From assembly GCA_947625955.1 (NCBI GenBank), contig CANQQH010000005.1:1-22362 (forward strand): a stretch of DNA of 22,362 nt, read 5' to 3'. Position 1 is the first letter of the stretch, and the number at the start of each line of letters is the position of its first letter. A program made the translations under genes and the position numbers. The notes under the pieces were generated by a model that saw only the letters and a program-made list of their open reading frames with translations, made no database searches and was not told the origin of the DNA. Of this stretch, positions 8,460 to 14,350 are shown one piece after another. Source of the stretch: an uncultured Clostridia bacterium. GTDB taxonomy: Bacteria > Bacillota > Clostridia > Christensenellales > UBA1242.

Positions 8460-8535
8460 TTATTCAGCGGCTGAGTAGAGCCTCTTGTAGTCCTCGCAAC
8501 TTTCCATAAGTTCTGCGTAGAATTGCGTTTTTTTG
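8460..8535 (-). pseudogene. Possible remnant of a gene C-terminus
   Basis: On the minus strand one frame ends TQFYAELMESCEDYKRLYSAAE then TAA, a protein-like C-terminal sequence. No start codon with a ribosome binding site precedes it, and the frame runs straight into the terminator hairpin. It may be a decayed gene end or chance. Confidence 0.2.
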
Positions 8536-8548
8536 AAAAACAAAATAG

Positions 8549-8579
8549 AAAAAAGGCATCCGTCCAAGATGCCTTTTTT
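8549..8579. terminator. Bidirectional terminator between DUF1667 and stomatin genes
   Basis: AAAAAAGGCATC / GATGCCTTTTTT, perfect 12-bp arms around a 7-nt loop, with A and T tracts at the ends. It serves both convergent operons. Confidence 0.9.
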
Positions 8580-8588
8580 AGTGGTGTT

Positions 8589-9539
8589 TTATTTTTTCGC
8601 AGGTTTCTTTTCGCTTTGAGGCTTTGCGCCTTTTTCTTTGATTGGTTTGAAGTCAACCGATTCTTTCAAGCTTGCAAGCAAGCCAGAGATATTTTGAATC
8701 TCGCTTGGAACAATTATCTTTGTTGACTGGCCATCGGCAAGAGTTTTGAGAGCTTCAAAACCTTGGATGGTGAGATATGCAGGGCTTGGGTTTGCCGAGT
8801 TGATAAGGTTGATAGCTTCGCTTTCACCTTTTGCTGTTGCAATGAGAGCGGCTTGTTTGGCTTCGGCTTCCAAGATTGCAGCGCGTTTATCTGCCTCAGC
8901 ACGAAGAATCTTTGCTTCCTTTTCACCTTCGGCAACCAGGATTGCCGACTTCTTTTCACCTTCGGCTCTCAAAATCTGCTCTCTTCTTTCACGCTCAGCG
9001 CGCATTTGCTTTTCCATCGCCTCTTGAATGTCTCTTGGAGGCAAGATGTTTTTGAGCTCAACACGATTGATTTTGATTCCCCATGGGTCAGTTGCCTCAT
9101 CAAGAATCATACGCATTTTTGTGTTAACAGTGTCGCGGCTTGTGAGCGTTTCGTCGAGTTCGAGCTCACCAACGATGTTTCTCAGCGTTGTTGCAGTCAG
9201 GTTCTCAATCGCCCTGATTGGCTGGTCAACACCATACATATATAGTTTCGCGTCGGTTATTTGGAAATAGACAACGGTGTCTATTTGCATTGTAACGTTA
9301 TCTTTTGTGATAACAGGTTGAGGCTTGAAGTCAGCCACAATCTCTTTGAGTGAAATAGGTCTTGAAACCCTATCGAAGAAAGGCAAGATGAAGTGAATCC
9401 CGGTGTCGAGAGTCTTTATGTATTTTCCGAGCCTTTCAACAACAACTGCGTGCGCTTGCCTTACAACTTTCACCGAGAAGCAAGCAACAACCAAAACTAA
9501 AACACCAATAACAACAAGTGTTATTCCCCACCATGGCAT
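8589..9539 (-). CDS. SPFH/Band-7 stomatin-like membrane protein
   Basis: 316-aa stomatin/prohibitin-family protein (QmcA/YbbK type) with an N-terminal transmembrane segment at about residues 4-25 and an SPFH domain from HAVVVERLGKYIKTLDTGIHF to about residue 185. A long charged coiled coil follows (RAEGEKKSAILVAEGEKEAK..., about 185-250), then a lysine-rich tail. Such proteins oligomerise in ordered membrane patches and often act with NfeD proteins. The nfeD gene ends 2 nt before its ATG and carries its GGAGG. Confidence 0.93.
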   Translation of the reverse strand: MPWWGITLVVIGVLVLVVACFSVKVVRQAHAVVVERLGKYIKTLDTGIHFILPFFDRVSRPISLKEIVADFKPQPVITKDNVTMQIDTVVYFQITDAKLYMYGVDQPIRAIENLTATTLRNIVGELELDETLTSRDTVNTKMRMILDEATDPWGIKINRVELKNILPPRDIQEAMEKQMRAERERREQILRAEGEKKSAILVAEGEKEAKILRAEADKRAAILEAEAKQAALIATAKGESEAINLINSANPSPAYLTIQGFEALKTLADGQSTKIIVPSEIQNISGLLASLKESVDFKPIKEKGAKPQSEKKPAKK

Positions 9540-9541
9540 AG

Positions 9542-10000
9542 TTATTTTTCCTCCTTATTTTCTGTTTCTGGTTTTCCTGATTTTTCAACAACGAACTTGT
9601 TTCCTTGAATTTTCAAGATTTTCACCTTTTCGCCCGAAGCAATTTGTTCGTTTGCGATTGCGTTCCAGATAACGCCATTCACTTTAATTGTTCCAATTTT
9701 GTCATCGTCGATTGCGTCGATGAGTTTAAACTCCTGACCAACAAGCGAATCAAGATTGGTTTTGTCTTTTGCATTGCGGAGCAAGAAGTTCTTTGTTATC
9801 TTTCTAAGCGACAAGATGAGCACCAAAGAAAGCACAACAAAAACTGCAACTTGAATCTCCCAACGCACTTTCACAATTGACAAAATGAGCGGAATGATAG
9901 CTCCAACTGTGAACCAAATGGATGTCATGTCAAGCGTTGCAAACTCAATTATTGCCGTTAGTATGATAACGCCCAGCCACACCCAAAACATAACTTGCAT
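9542..10000 (-). CDS. NfeD-family membrane protein
   Basis: 152-aa NfeD-like protein (short form, no protease domain). Hydrophobic segments at about 4-20, 28-44 and 50-66, followed by a soluble OB-fold-like domain (LVGQEFKLIDAIDDDKIGTIKVNGVIWNA...). Partner of the downstream stomatin, the standard nfeD-SPFH operon. AAGGAGG precedes the ATG. Confidence 0.9.
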   Translation of the reverse strand: MQVMFWVWLGVIILTAIIEFATLDMTSIWFTVGAIIPLILSIVKVRWEIQVAVFVVLSLVLILSLRKITKNFLLRNAKDKTNLDSLVGQEFKLIDAIDDDKIGTIKVNGVIWNAIANEQIASGEKVKILKIQGNKFVVEKSGKPETENKEEK

Positions 10001-10023
10001 TGTTTCTGCCTCCTTATAATTAT

Positions 10024-10053
10024 ATTATATAATATATGATATTTTCTCGTCAA
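10024..10053 (-). promoter_or_regulatory. Promoter of nfeD-stomatin
   Basis: Minus strand TTGACG (10053-10048), 18-nt spacer, TATAAT (10029-10024), within a very AT-rich run that also offers a TATATA at 16 nt. Confidence 0.7.
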
Positions 10054-10072
10054 CTATTTGATGCTCTCGCTA

Positions 10073-10101
10073 TTGCAAAACCTCGCGCCACGTGATATAA
10101 T
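10073..10101 (+). promoter_or_regulatory. Promoter giving a leaderless mRNA for the P-loop protein
   Basis: TTGCAA (10073-10078), 17-nt spacer, TATAAT (10096-10101). The ATG at 10108 is 6 nt after the -10 box, so its A is at the expected +1. Confidence 0.82.
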
Positions 10102-10107
10102 GAAATC

Positions 10108-11040
10108 ATGACAACAAAAGAAATCCTCGAAAATTCAATAATTTTCATTGGACCCATAGGCGTTGGAAAGTCGCTGCTTTCTGGCGAACTTGCAAAGGTC
10201 ACTGGGATGGACATTGTGCATCTCGATGAACTGCAAGAGTTTGCCTATGCTTATTCTCACGGCGTGAAACTCTATTTTGACCCAATTCGAAAATTCTTTC
10301 AAATGAAGGGTATTGTCAAAGACGCAAACCTTGAAACGCAAAACGCCGCGCTCACAAAAACGCAAAAACGGCTGCAAAAAGCGTTAATTCAAGAGAAATT
10401 TGCCGAATATAAGCTATACGATTCACTAATACGCGGCGGTTTTGAGGGCTTTATGCCTGTTGTTGAAAAAGTGATGGAGCGCCATACAGACACGCAGGTT
10501 GACTATAATCGCCCGACACTTTCCGCCCTCCTTTGCGACAATATCTGCGGTGTTGAACTCATGCTTCCAATTTTGCAAAATTTGAAAAAACCAATTATTC
10601 TTGACACTGGCGGGCCTTGTTTTATGGATTTGAGCAAATATGAAAAAGAGCTCACCGTTGATTGCAAAAACAGCGATGAAAAAGCCGAAATCATTTCGCA
10701 AATAAAGGCAATCAAGAAATTTGTCAGCTCATTTGGAACAAGAGTCTATCTCAAACCAAGCGACTACTATTTGGAGAGTAGACCATATATCATCGACTAC
10801 CCTCTAAATCAACTTCTCCTCAAACTTGATACATATTCACCACTCGCGAATGTCACAATAACTCCATCAGACCTTTTCTTCGACCACAAGAACAAAGCTT
10901 TTTTCAGCCGAGAAAACATTGAAGATATAGTCAGCTATGAAACAAGACAAAGCCTCAAAAATCACGATAGAATACGCGAACTCATCAATATTATTCTGCT
11001 CTCACGCGACAATATTCTCGCAGAAGGGCGAAAAAAATAA
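10108..11040 (+). CDS. P-loop NTPase/kinase-like protein of unknown function
   Basis: 310-aa protein. Its N-terminus has a Walker A motif, GPIGVGKS at residues 15-22, followed by LAKVTGMDIVHLDEL, the arrangement of shikimate-kinase-like and other small-molecule kinases. The remainder (about 60-310) is not recognisable to me and lacks clear membrane segments. It includes an ILDTGGPCF segment near 168-176. Single gene with its own promoter and terminator, divergent from nfeD-stomatin. Substrate unknown. Confidence 0.75.
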   Translation: MTTKEILENSIIFIGPIGVGKSLLSGELAKVTGMDIVHLDELQEFAYAYSHGVKLYFDPIRKFFQMKGIVKDANLETQNAALTKTQKRLQKALIQEKFAEYKLYDSLIRGGFEGFMPVVEKVMERHTDTQVDYNRPTLSALLCDNICGVELMLPILQNLKKPIILDTGGPCFMDLSKYEKELTVDCKNSDEKAEIISQIKAIKKFVSSFGTRVYLKPSDYYLESRPYIIDYPLNQLLLKLDTYSPLANVTITPSDLFFDHKNKAFFSRENIEDIVSYETRQSLKNHDRIRELINIILLSRDNILAEGRKK

Positions 11041-11053
11041 ACAAACAAAAAGC

Positions 11054-11084
11054 AAAAAATATCCGCAATTTGCGGATATTTTTA
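11054..11084. terminator. Bidirectional terminator between P-loop and rubrerythrin genes
   Basis: ATATCCGCAA / TTGCGGATAT inverted repeat flanked by an A-tract and a T-tract. Serves both converging genes. Confidence 0.88.
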
Positions 11085-11120
11085 TTATTTTTGCATATTT
11101 TATTGATATTTTTGCGTTTT

Positions 11121-11657
11121 TTAATAGTTTTCGCTTCTAACTTCGAAATAAGATTGAGGGTGAGCGCAGACTGGGCAAATCTCTGGGGCTTTCTTGCCAA
11201 CAACGATGTGACCACAATTTCTGCATTCCCAAACTGTTATTGTTGATTTTTCAAAAACAGCTTTTGTTTCAACATTTTTCAAAAGTGCTCTATATCTTTC
11301 TTCGTGCTTCTTTTCAATTGCTGCAACACCTCTAAACTTCACAGCAAGTTCTTTGAAACCTTCCTTTTCTGCATCCTTTGCAAATGTTTCATACATATCG
11401 GTCCATTCATAGTTCTCGCCATCGGCAGCGGCAGCCAGGTTTTGAGCAGTTGTTCCAAGTTCACCAAGTTCCTTGAACCACATTTTTGCGTGTTCTTTTT
11501 CGTTTTCAGCAGTTCTAAGGAAAATATCTGCGATTTGCTCATAGCCTTCTTTCTTTGCAACCGAAGCAAAATAGGTGTACTTGTTTCTTGCTTGCGATTC
11601 ACCAGCAAATGCAGCCAAAAGATTTTTTTCTGTTTTTGTTCCTTTATATTTGTTCAT
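11121..11657 (-). CDS. rbr: Rubrerythrin
   Basis: 178-aa peroxide-reducing di-iron protein. N-terminal ferritin-like four-helix domain with iron ligands in AGESQARNKY, ENEKEHAKMW and IEKKHEERY, and a C-terminal rubredoxin-like domain with two Cys pairs, CRNC and CPVC. Part of anaerobe oxidative-stress defence. An in-frame extension reaches 11741, but the ATG at 11657 has AAAGGAG at correct spacing and matches the family start. Single gene behind a strong promoter with a possible operator. Confidence 0.96.
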   Translation of the reverse strand: MNKYKGTKTEKNLLAAFAGESQARNKYTYFASVAKKEGYEQIADIFLRTAENEKEHAKMWFKELGELGTTAQNLAAAADGENYEWTDMYETFAKDAEKEGFKELAVKFRGVAAIEKKHEERYRALLKNVETKAVFEKSTITVWECRNCGHIVVGKKAPEICPVCAHPQSYFEVRSENY

Positions 11658-11679
11658 ATTCTTTCTCCTTTGAATATTG

Positions 11680-11729
11680 TGAGATTTGATTCTCATCTTG
11701 ATTATATCAAAACATTTTGCTTTTGTAAA
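11680..11729 (-). promoter_or_regulatory. Rubrerythrin promoter with inverted-repeat operator
   Basis: Minus strand TTTACA (11729-11724), 17-nt spacer, TATAAT (11706-11701). Over the start site lies an inverted repeat TGAGA-N6-TCTCA (11695-11680). Position and Fur/PerR-like half-sites suggest control by a peroxide or iron regulator; that is inference. Confidence 0.7.
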
Positions 11730-11826
11730 CGAATTTTGCACAATTTCACATTTTCAAAAAAAATCAATTTTGAATTTTTATTTGTAAAATTTGCCCGTTT
11801 TTGAGCTATTTTATACGAATATAATT

Positions 11827-12444
11827 CTATTTTGTTTTGTATTTGATTTTTATATAGTCGCGAAGTGAATTCAGCCTGAGTTCAAACTCGCGCCTTGTGA
11901 GCACGGTTTCGCTTGGGTAGTTCTTGCCAACATGATGAAGCAAGTATTTATCTTTGCTTGAAAGCAGCGCGCGGCGATAAAGCGGATTCTTTATTGCCGA
12001 AAAATAGAGTTCGTCGATAAAAAGTTGATATTCCTCTCCGTGCCTGTTGATAGGTTTGCCCTGCCAATAAACAATGCCATCTTTCGCCCAGTAGTCAATT
12101 TCATTGCAGCCGCGAGTGTGGTGCGCGTCCATGCCGAAGTATTTCAAAACCAAGTTTTGAGTTTTCTTATCTTTATATTTTATTCCCTGCAAAACGCCTT
12201 CAAGCGAAGCAACCTTTTTGCCCCTGAACCAAAAACTCATTGGGAAAAGATTTGAAAGCACTTTTGAAACGCTTCCATCCAACTTGTAGCCAACATTCAA
12301 AAACTTCTCGCCTTCCGCAACCTGCTTTTCGGCATTGGCAACGAGCTCGCCCTCAAAATATATGCAGCCGTCTCTTTCTTCGAGCTCTTGATAATTGAGG
12401 TTATAATTTTTTCTAAAATTTGTGTAATCCAAAAACTTTTTCAT
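11827..12444 (-). CDS. NADAR-family protein (putative ADP-ribose glycosidase)
   Basis: 205-aa protein with NADAR/YbiA-like signatures: LSNLFPMSFWFRGKKVASLEGVLQ (62-85), then YWQGKPINRHGEEYQLFIDELY (126-147), NPLYRRALLSSKDKYLLHHVGK (153-174) and ETVLTRREFELRLNSLR (179-195). NADAR enzymes act on N-glycosidic bonds of ADP-ribose-type molecules. Some reverse guanine ADP-ribosylation of DNA and serve as antitoxins to DarT-like toxins; others lie in phage-defence loci. No toxin is adjacent. The ATG at 12444 is chosen over an in-frame extension; it lies 6 nt after a TATAAT, so the mRNA would be leaderless. Confidence 0.7.
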   Translation of the reverse strand: MKKFLDYTNFRKNYNLNYQELEERDGCIYFEGELVANAEKQVAEGEKFLNVGYKLDGSVSKVLSNLFPMSFWFRGKKVASLEGVLQGIKYKDKKTQNLVLKYFGMDAHHTRGCNEIDYWAKDGIVYWQGKPINRHGEEYQLFIDELYFSAIKNPLYRRALLSSKDKYLLHHVGKNYPSETVLTRREFELRLNSLRDYIKIKYKTK

Positions 12445-12450
12445 GACTTT

Positions 12451-12478
12451 ATTATAACATATCAAAACCAAAAAGCAA
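12451..12478 (-). promoter_or_regulatory. Promoter of the NADAR gene, leaderless spacing
   Basis: Minus strand TTGCTT (12478-12473), 16-nt spacer, TATAAT (12456-12451), then 6 nt to the ATG. Confidence 0.6.
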
Positions 12479-12522
12479 AACCAAAAATCACTCAAATCAA
12501 AGAAAAATATCTCAATTTATTA

Positions 12523-12551
12523 TTTACATTTCAAATTATTTTTGTTAGAAT
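12523..12551 (+). promoter_or_regulatory. Promoter of tRNA-Ser transcription unit
   Basis: TTTACA (12523-12528), 17-nt spacer, TAGAAT (12546-12551). Divergent from the NADAR promoter. Confidence 0.7.
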
Positions 12552-12690
12552 ATAGAAGTTGCTGGCAGACAATTAATTTGGAATCAAAAGTCATAAAGTC
12601 CTCAACAAGTGAGTCAAGCGAAATAGAACTTTAAACGAAAAACACTATCAGTGACAATATGTATCAAAAAATTTCAATTAAACTATATTT
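12552..12690 (+). other. 130-nt leader before tRNA-Ser, no gene seen
   Basis: From the predicted start near 12558 to the tRNA there are about 130 nt with no credible ORF. I see no strong terminator or second promoter in it. It may simply be a long tRNA 5' leader, or a small RNA. Confidence 0.4.
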
Positions 12691-12780
12691 GGAGAGGTGT
12701 CCGAGTGGTTTAAGGTGCAACCCTGGAAAGGTTGTGTACGCGAAAGCGTACCACGAGTTCGAATCTCGTCTTCTCCGCCA
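12691..12780 (+). tRNA. tRNA-Ser (anticodon GGA)
   Basis: 90-nt class II tRNA with encoded CCA. Acceptor arms GGAGAGG / CTTCTCC (one G-T pair), discriminator G; anticodon stem CAACC / GGTTG around loop CTGGAAA, giving anticodon GGA (UCC/UCU); long variable arm GTACGCGAAAGCGTAC typical of serine; T arm CGAG-TTCGAAT-CTCG. Followed at once by a hairpin terminator. Its 3' end is duplicated downstream. Confidence 0.96.
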
Positions 12781-12804
12781 GCGTCGGGGCGTTGCCTCAA
12801 ATCA

Positions 12805-12842
12805 AAAGAAAAAAGTCGAGCATACCGCTCGATTTTTTCTTT
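12805..12842. terminator. Bidirectional hairpin after tRNA-Ser
   Basis: TCGAGC-ATACC-GCTCGA stem extended by AAAGAAAAAA on the left and TTTTTTCTTT on the right. Terminates the tRNA transcript and could terminate a minus-strand RNA. A diverged copy with compensating stem changes is at 13788-13826. Confidence 0.8.
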
Positions 12843-12956
12843 CTCACCTCGGCTTGCCCCTCTTCCTCGCCTCAGTCTCTTATCGAAATGCGTGACGCTC
12901 AAACCCAAAAAGAAAGCAACAATGGGTTTTCGCTATTCCGTTCGCTTCGCTCCTTG
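12843..12956. other. Partial copy of the structured-RNA end region
   Basis: No gene. After the CTCACCTCGGC that follows both hairpins, it has a GCGTGAC block and an AAACCCA...TGGGTTT hairpin, in the same order as the segment after the hairpin at 13788-13826. It breaks off where the duplicated tRNA end begins, so it looks like a truncated third copy of the element at 13788-14292. Confidence 0.5.
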
Positions 12957-12977
12957 CGAATCTCGTCTTCTCCGCCA
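12957..12977 (+). repeat. Exact 21-bp copy of the tRNA-Ser 3' end (att-like)
   Basis: Identical to 12760-12780, the T-arm 3' side plus acceptor 3' strand plus CCA. This is the kind of duplication left at tRNA attachment sites by integrating elements. No integrase is present in the window. Confidence 0.85.
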
Positions 12978-13025
12978 AAAATTCTTTTAACGTACCAATT
13001 ATGTTGGTGCGTTTTTATAAAAGTA

Positions 13026-13054
13026 TTGCAATGTGATTGAAACATTGATACAAT
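13026..13054 (+). promoter_or_regulatory. Promoter of the HD-domain gene
   Basis: TTGCAA (13026-13031), 17-nt spacer, TACAAT (13049-13054); AAGGAG follows before the ATG at 13076. Confidence 0.75.
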
Positions 13055-13075
13055 TTATTCATAAGGAGATTAGAT

Positions 13076-13735
13076 ATGTTGGAAGATGCGTTTAATTTTT
13101 ATTATAAAGCAACTCAATTAAAAGATATGCTTAGGCAGGGTGCTGTTCAATGGGAAGTAGATAAAAAACGATTGGAAAGTATTGCTGAACATACTTTTGG
13201 TTGTATGATTTTGGCAATATCTTTACATTCCGAATTAAACTTGGATGTTGATTTAGGAAAAACACTTGAAATGTTGGCAATTCACGAATTGGAAGAACTT
13301 GCAATTGGCGATGTGACGCCACTAGACAATATAGACAAAAAAATATTAAAAGCAAAGGCAAGAAATGCAGTTTACGGATTTGTAAAAAATTTGAATAACG
13401 GCGAAAAACTTATGAACCTTACTGACGAATACAATGCAAGCGAAACGCAGGAAGCTAAATTTGCAAAAGCAGTTGATAAACTTGAATGCGTGCTTGAATT
13501 CAAAAAATATCAAGATTTAGGGCAAGTTTCCCTATCACACTTAAAACCAGAAATGTTGCATAATCAAAAGCTAAAGACATATGTACAAAGTGGAAAATAT
13601 GATTTAGCAGACATTTTCTTTTTGTATCACATGGATTCTTATAAAAGTTTTGGTATGGACGAAAAATATTGGTTTACAAACTTAAAACCATTAAATATAG
13701 AGTCACATTCAAGTGATGCAGAAAAAGATTTGTAG
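13076..13735 (+). CDS. HD-domain 5'-nucleotidase-like protein (YfbR type)
   Basis: 219-aa HD-superfamily phosphohydrolase resembling YfbR 5'-deoxynucleotidases, which dephosphorylate (deoxy)nucleoside monophosphates. Metal ligands by family pattern: His39 in ESIAEHTF, His70-Glu71 in AIHELEELAIGD, Glu74, Asp79 and Asp134 in KAVDKLE. The usual HD Asp is Glu71 here. AAGGAG precedes the ATG. Base composition is clearly richer in A/T than neighbouring housekeeping genes. The gene sits between an exact tRNA-Ser end copy and a partial one, so acquisition with a tRNA-targeting element is likely. Related nucleotidases can deplete dNTPs against phage, but nothing here proves that role. Confidence 0.75.
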   Translation: MLEDAFNFYYKATQLKDMLRQGAVQWEVDKKRLESIAEHTFGCMILAISLHSELNLDVDLGKTLEMLAIHELEELAIGDVTPLDNIDKKILKAKARNAVYGFVKNLNNGEKLMNLTDEYNASETQEAKFAKAVDKLECVLEFKKYQDLGQVSLSHLKPEMLHNQKLKTYVQSGKYDLADIFFLYHMDSYKSFGMDEKYWFTNLKPLNIESHSSDAEKDL

Positions 13736-13754
13736 TCCATTTCGGCACTCTTTC

Positions 13755-13763
13755 TCTCCGCCA
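13755..13763 (+). repeat. Partial tRNA-3'-end-like sequence (possible second junction)
   Basis: TCTCCGCCA matches the last 9 bases of tRNA-Ser and is followed by GCGGGGCGTTGCC, much like the GGGGCGTTGCC that follows the real tRNA. This restarts the tRNA-downstream context after the HD gene and may mark the other end of the inserted cassette. Confidence 0.5.
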
Positions 13764-13787
13764 CTGCGGGGCGTTGCCCACAAATCA

Positions 13788-13826
13788 AAATAAGAAAGTC
13801 GAGCATACTGCTCGATTTTCTTATTT
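13788..13826. terminator. Second copy of the tRNA-downstream hairpin
   Basis: TCGAGC-ATACT-GCTCGA extended by AAATAAGAAA on the left and TTTTCTTATTT on the right. Compared with 12805-12842 both arms changed together, so base pairing is kept. On the minus strand it would be the 3' terminator of the structured RNA. Confidence 0.65.
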
Positions 13827-14059
13827 CTCACCTCGGCATTACTTTTCGCGTGACCTGTCACGCGACAACCCAATCGCATCTTGGGTTTCTTTTAGGCAAA
13901 AGCAGGAGAAGAAGAACCATTCGCACAGCAGTAGTGTAGCGAAGAACCTTTTTCTCCCGCTTTTACTCTAAAATATTCCCCAATCTGCTGCTTTTCGTCG
14001 AAACAAAAGCTCTTTTTTCGCAAAACCCTATCGGCTTTTGCATTATCTTTCGCTTTGTT

Positions 14060-14147
14060 CTCCTCTCCCTCGTCGAAGAATGGTCTTATAGGCCGACAAG
14101 ATGTTTCGCATCTTGCCGTCAACGATTGGCCATTCTTCTCCTCTCCC
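14060..14147. repeat. 78-bp stem-loop insertion in copy 1 flanked by 10-bp direct repeats
   Basis: CTCCTCTCCC occurs at 14060-14069 and 14138-14147, whereas copy 2 has it once. The insert has inverted ends GAAGAATGG (14075-14083) and CCATTCTTC (14130-14138) and an inner CAAGATG-TTTCG-CATCTTG hairpin. Confidence 0.75.
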
Positions 14148-14311
14148 CAAAAAACTTTCGTTTTTCGGGGACCCCTCTTTCTCTCGTTTGTCGGGGACCC
14201 CGATAAAAACATCCACAATGGAGTAACCTTTAATAAGTTCACCCTGTTGCCGCAGGTTCTGTTGACCAGGGTAGCAAATAGTATTAGATTTTTGAGATAA
14301 AACACAAATAT

Positions 14312-14350
14312 AAAAAATCCCATAACACTACTGCTGTATGGGATTTTTTT
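14312..14350. terminator. Terminator-like hairpin between RNA copies
   Basis: AAAAAATCCCATA / TATGGGATTTTTTT arms with the 12-nt loop ACACTACTGCTG. T-runs on both strands make it bidirectional. The loop is complementary to the hairpin loop at 13925-13937. Confidence 0.75.

Larger units (their letters stand above)
13788..14292 (-). ncRNA. Candidate large structured RNA, copy 1
   Basis: About 500 nt without a credible gene but full of stems. In plus-strand order: an AACCCAA/TTGGGTT hairpin; an AAAAGC-GGAGAA / TTCTCC-GCTTTT helix capped by TTCGC/GCGAA with a 14-nt loop; a block at 13985-14069 about 95% identical to copy 2; a CCCC-AAAAAAC-TTTC-GTTTTT-GGGG hairpin; TTCTG-TTGAC-CAGGG; and the conserved AGCAAATAGTATTAGATTTT (14273-14292). 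Minus strand is preferred: that strand gives a C-GAAA-G tetraloop and a T-rich terminator at its 3' end. A ROOL- or GOLLD-like large RNA is a guess from size, tRNA proximity and structure. Confidence 0.6.

Noticed and set aside
8746..9245. Plus-strand frames opposite the stomatin coiled coil
   Set aside because: Repetitive Ser/Ala-rich shadow of the heptad-repeat coding sequence.
12678..12908. Reading frames overlapping tRNA-Ser on both strands (76-97 aa)
   Set aside because: They run through the tRNA and its terminator; the tRNA is certain and the frames have no ribosome binding site.
12957..13763. Complete integrative element
   Set aside because: Only a cargo-like HD gene and tRNA-end copies are present; no integrase, excisionase or replication gene, so I report a cassette or scar rather than an intact element.
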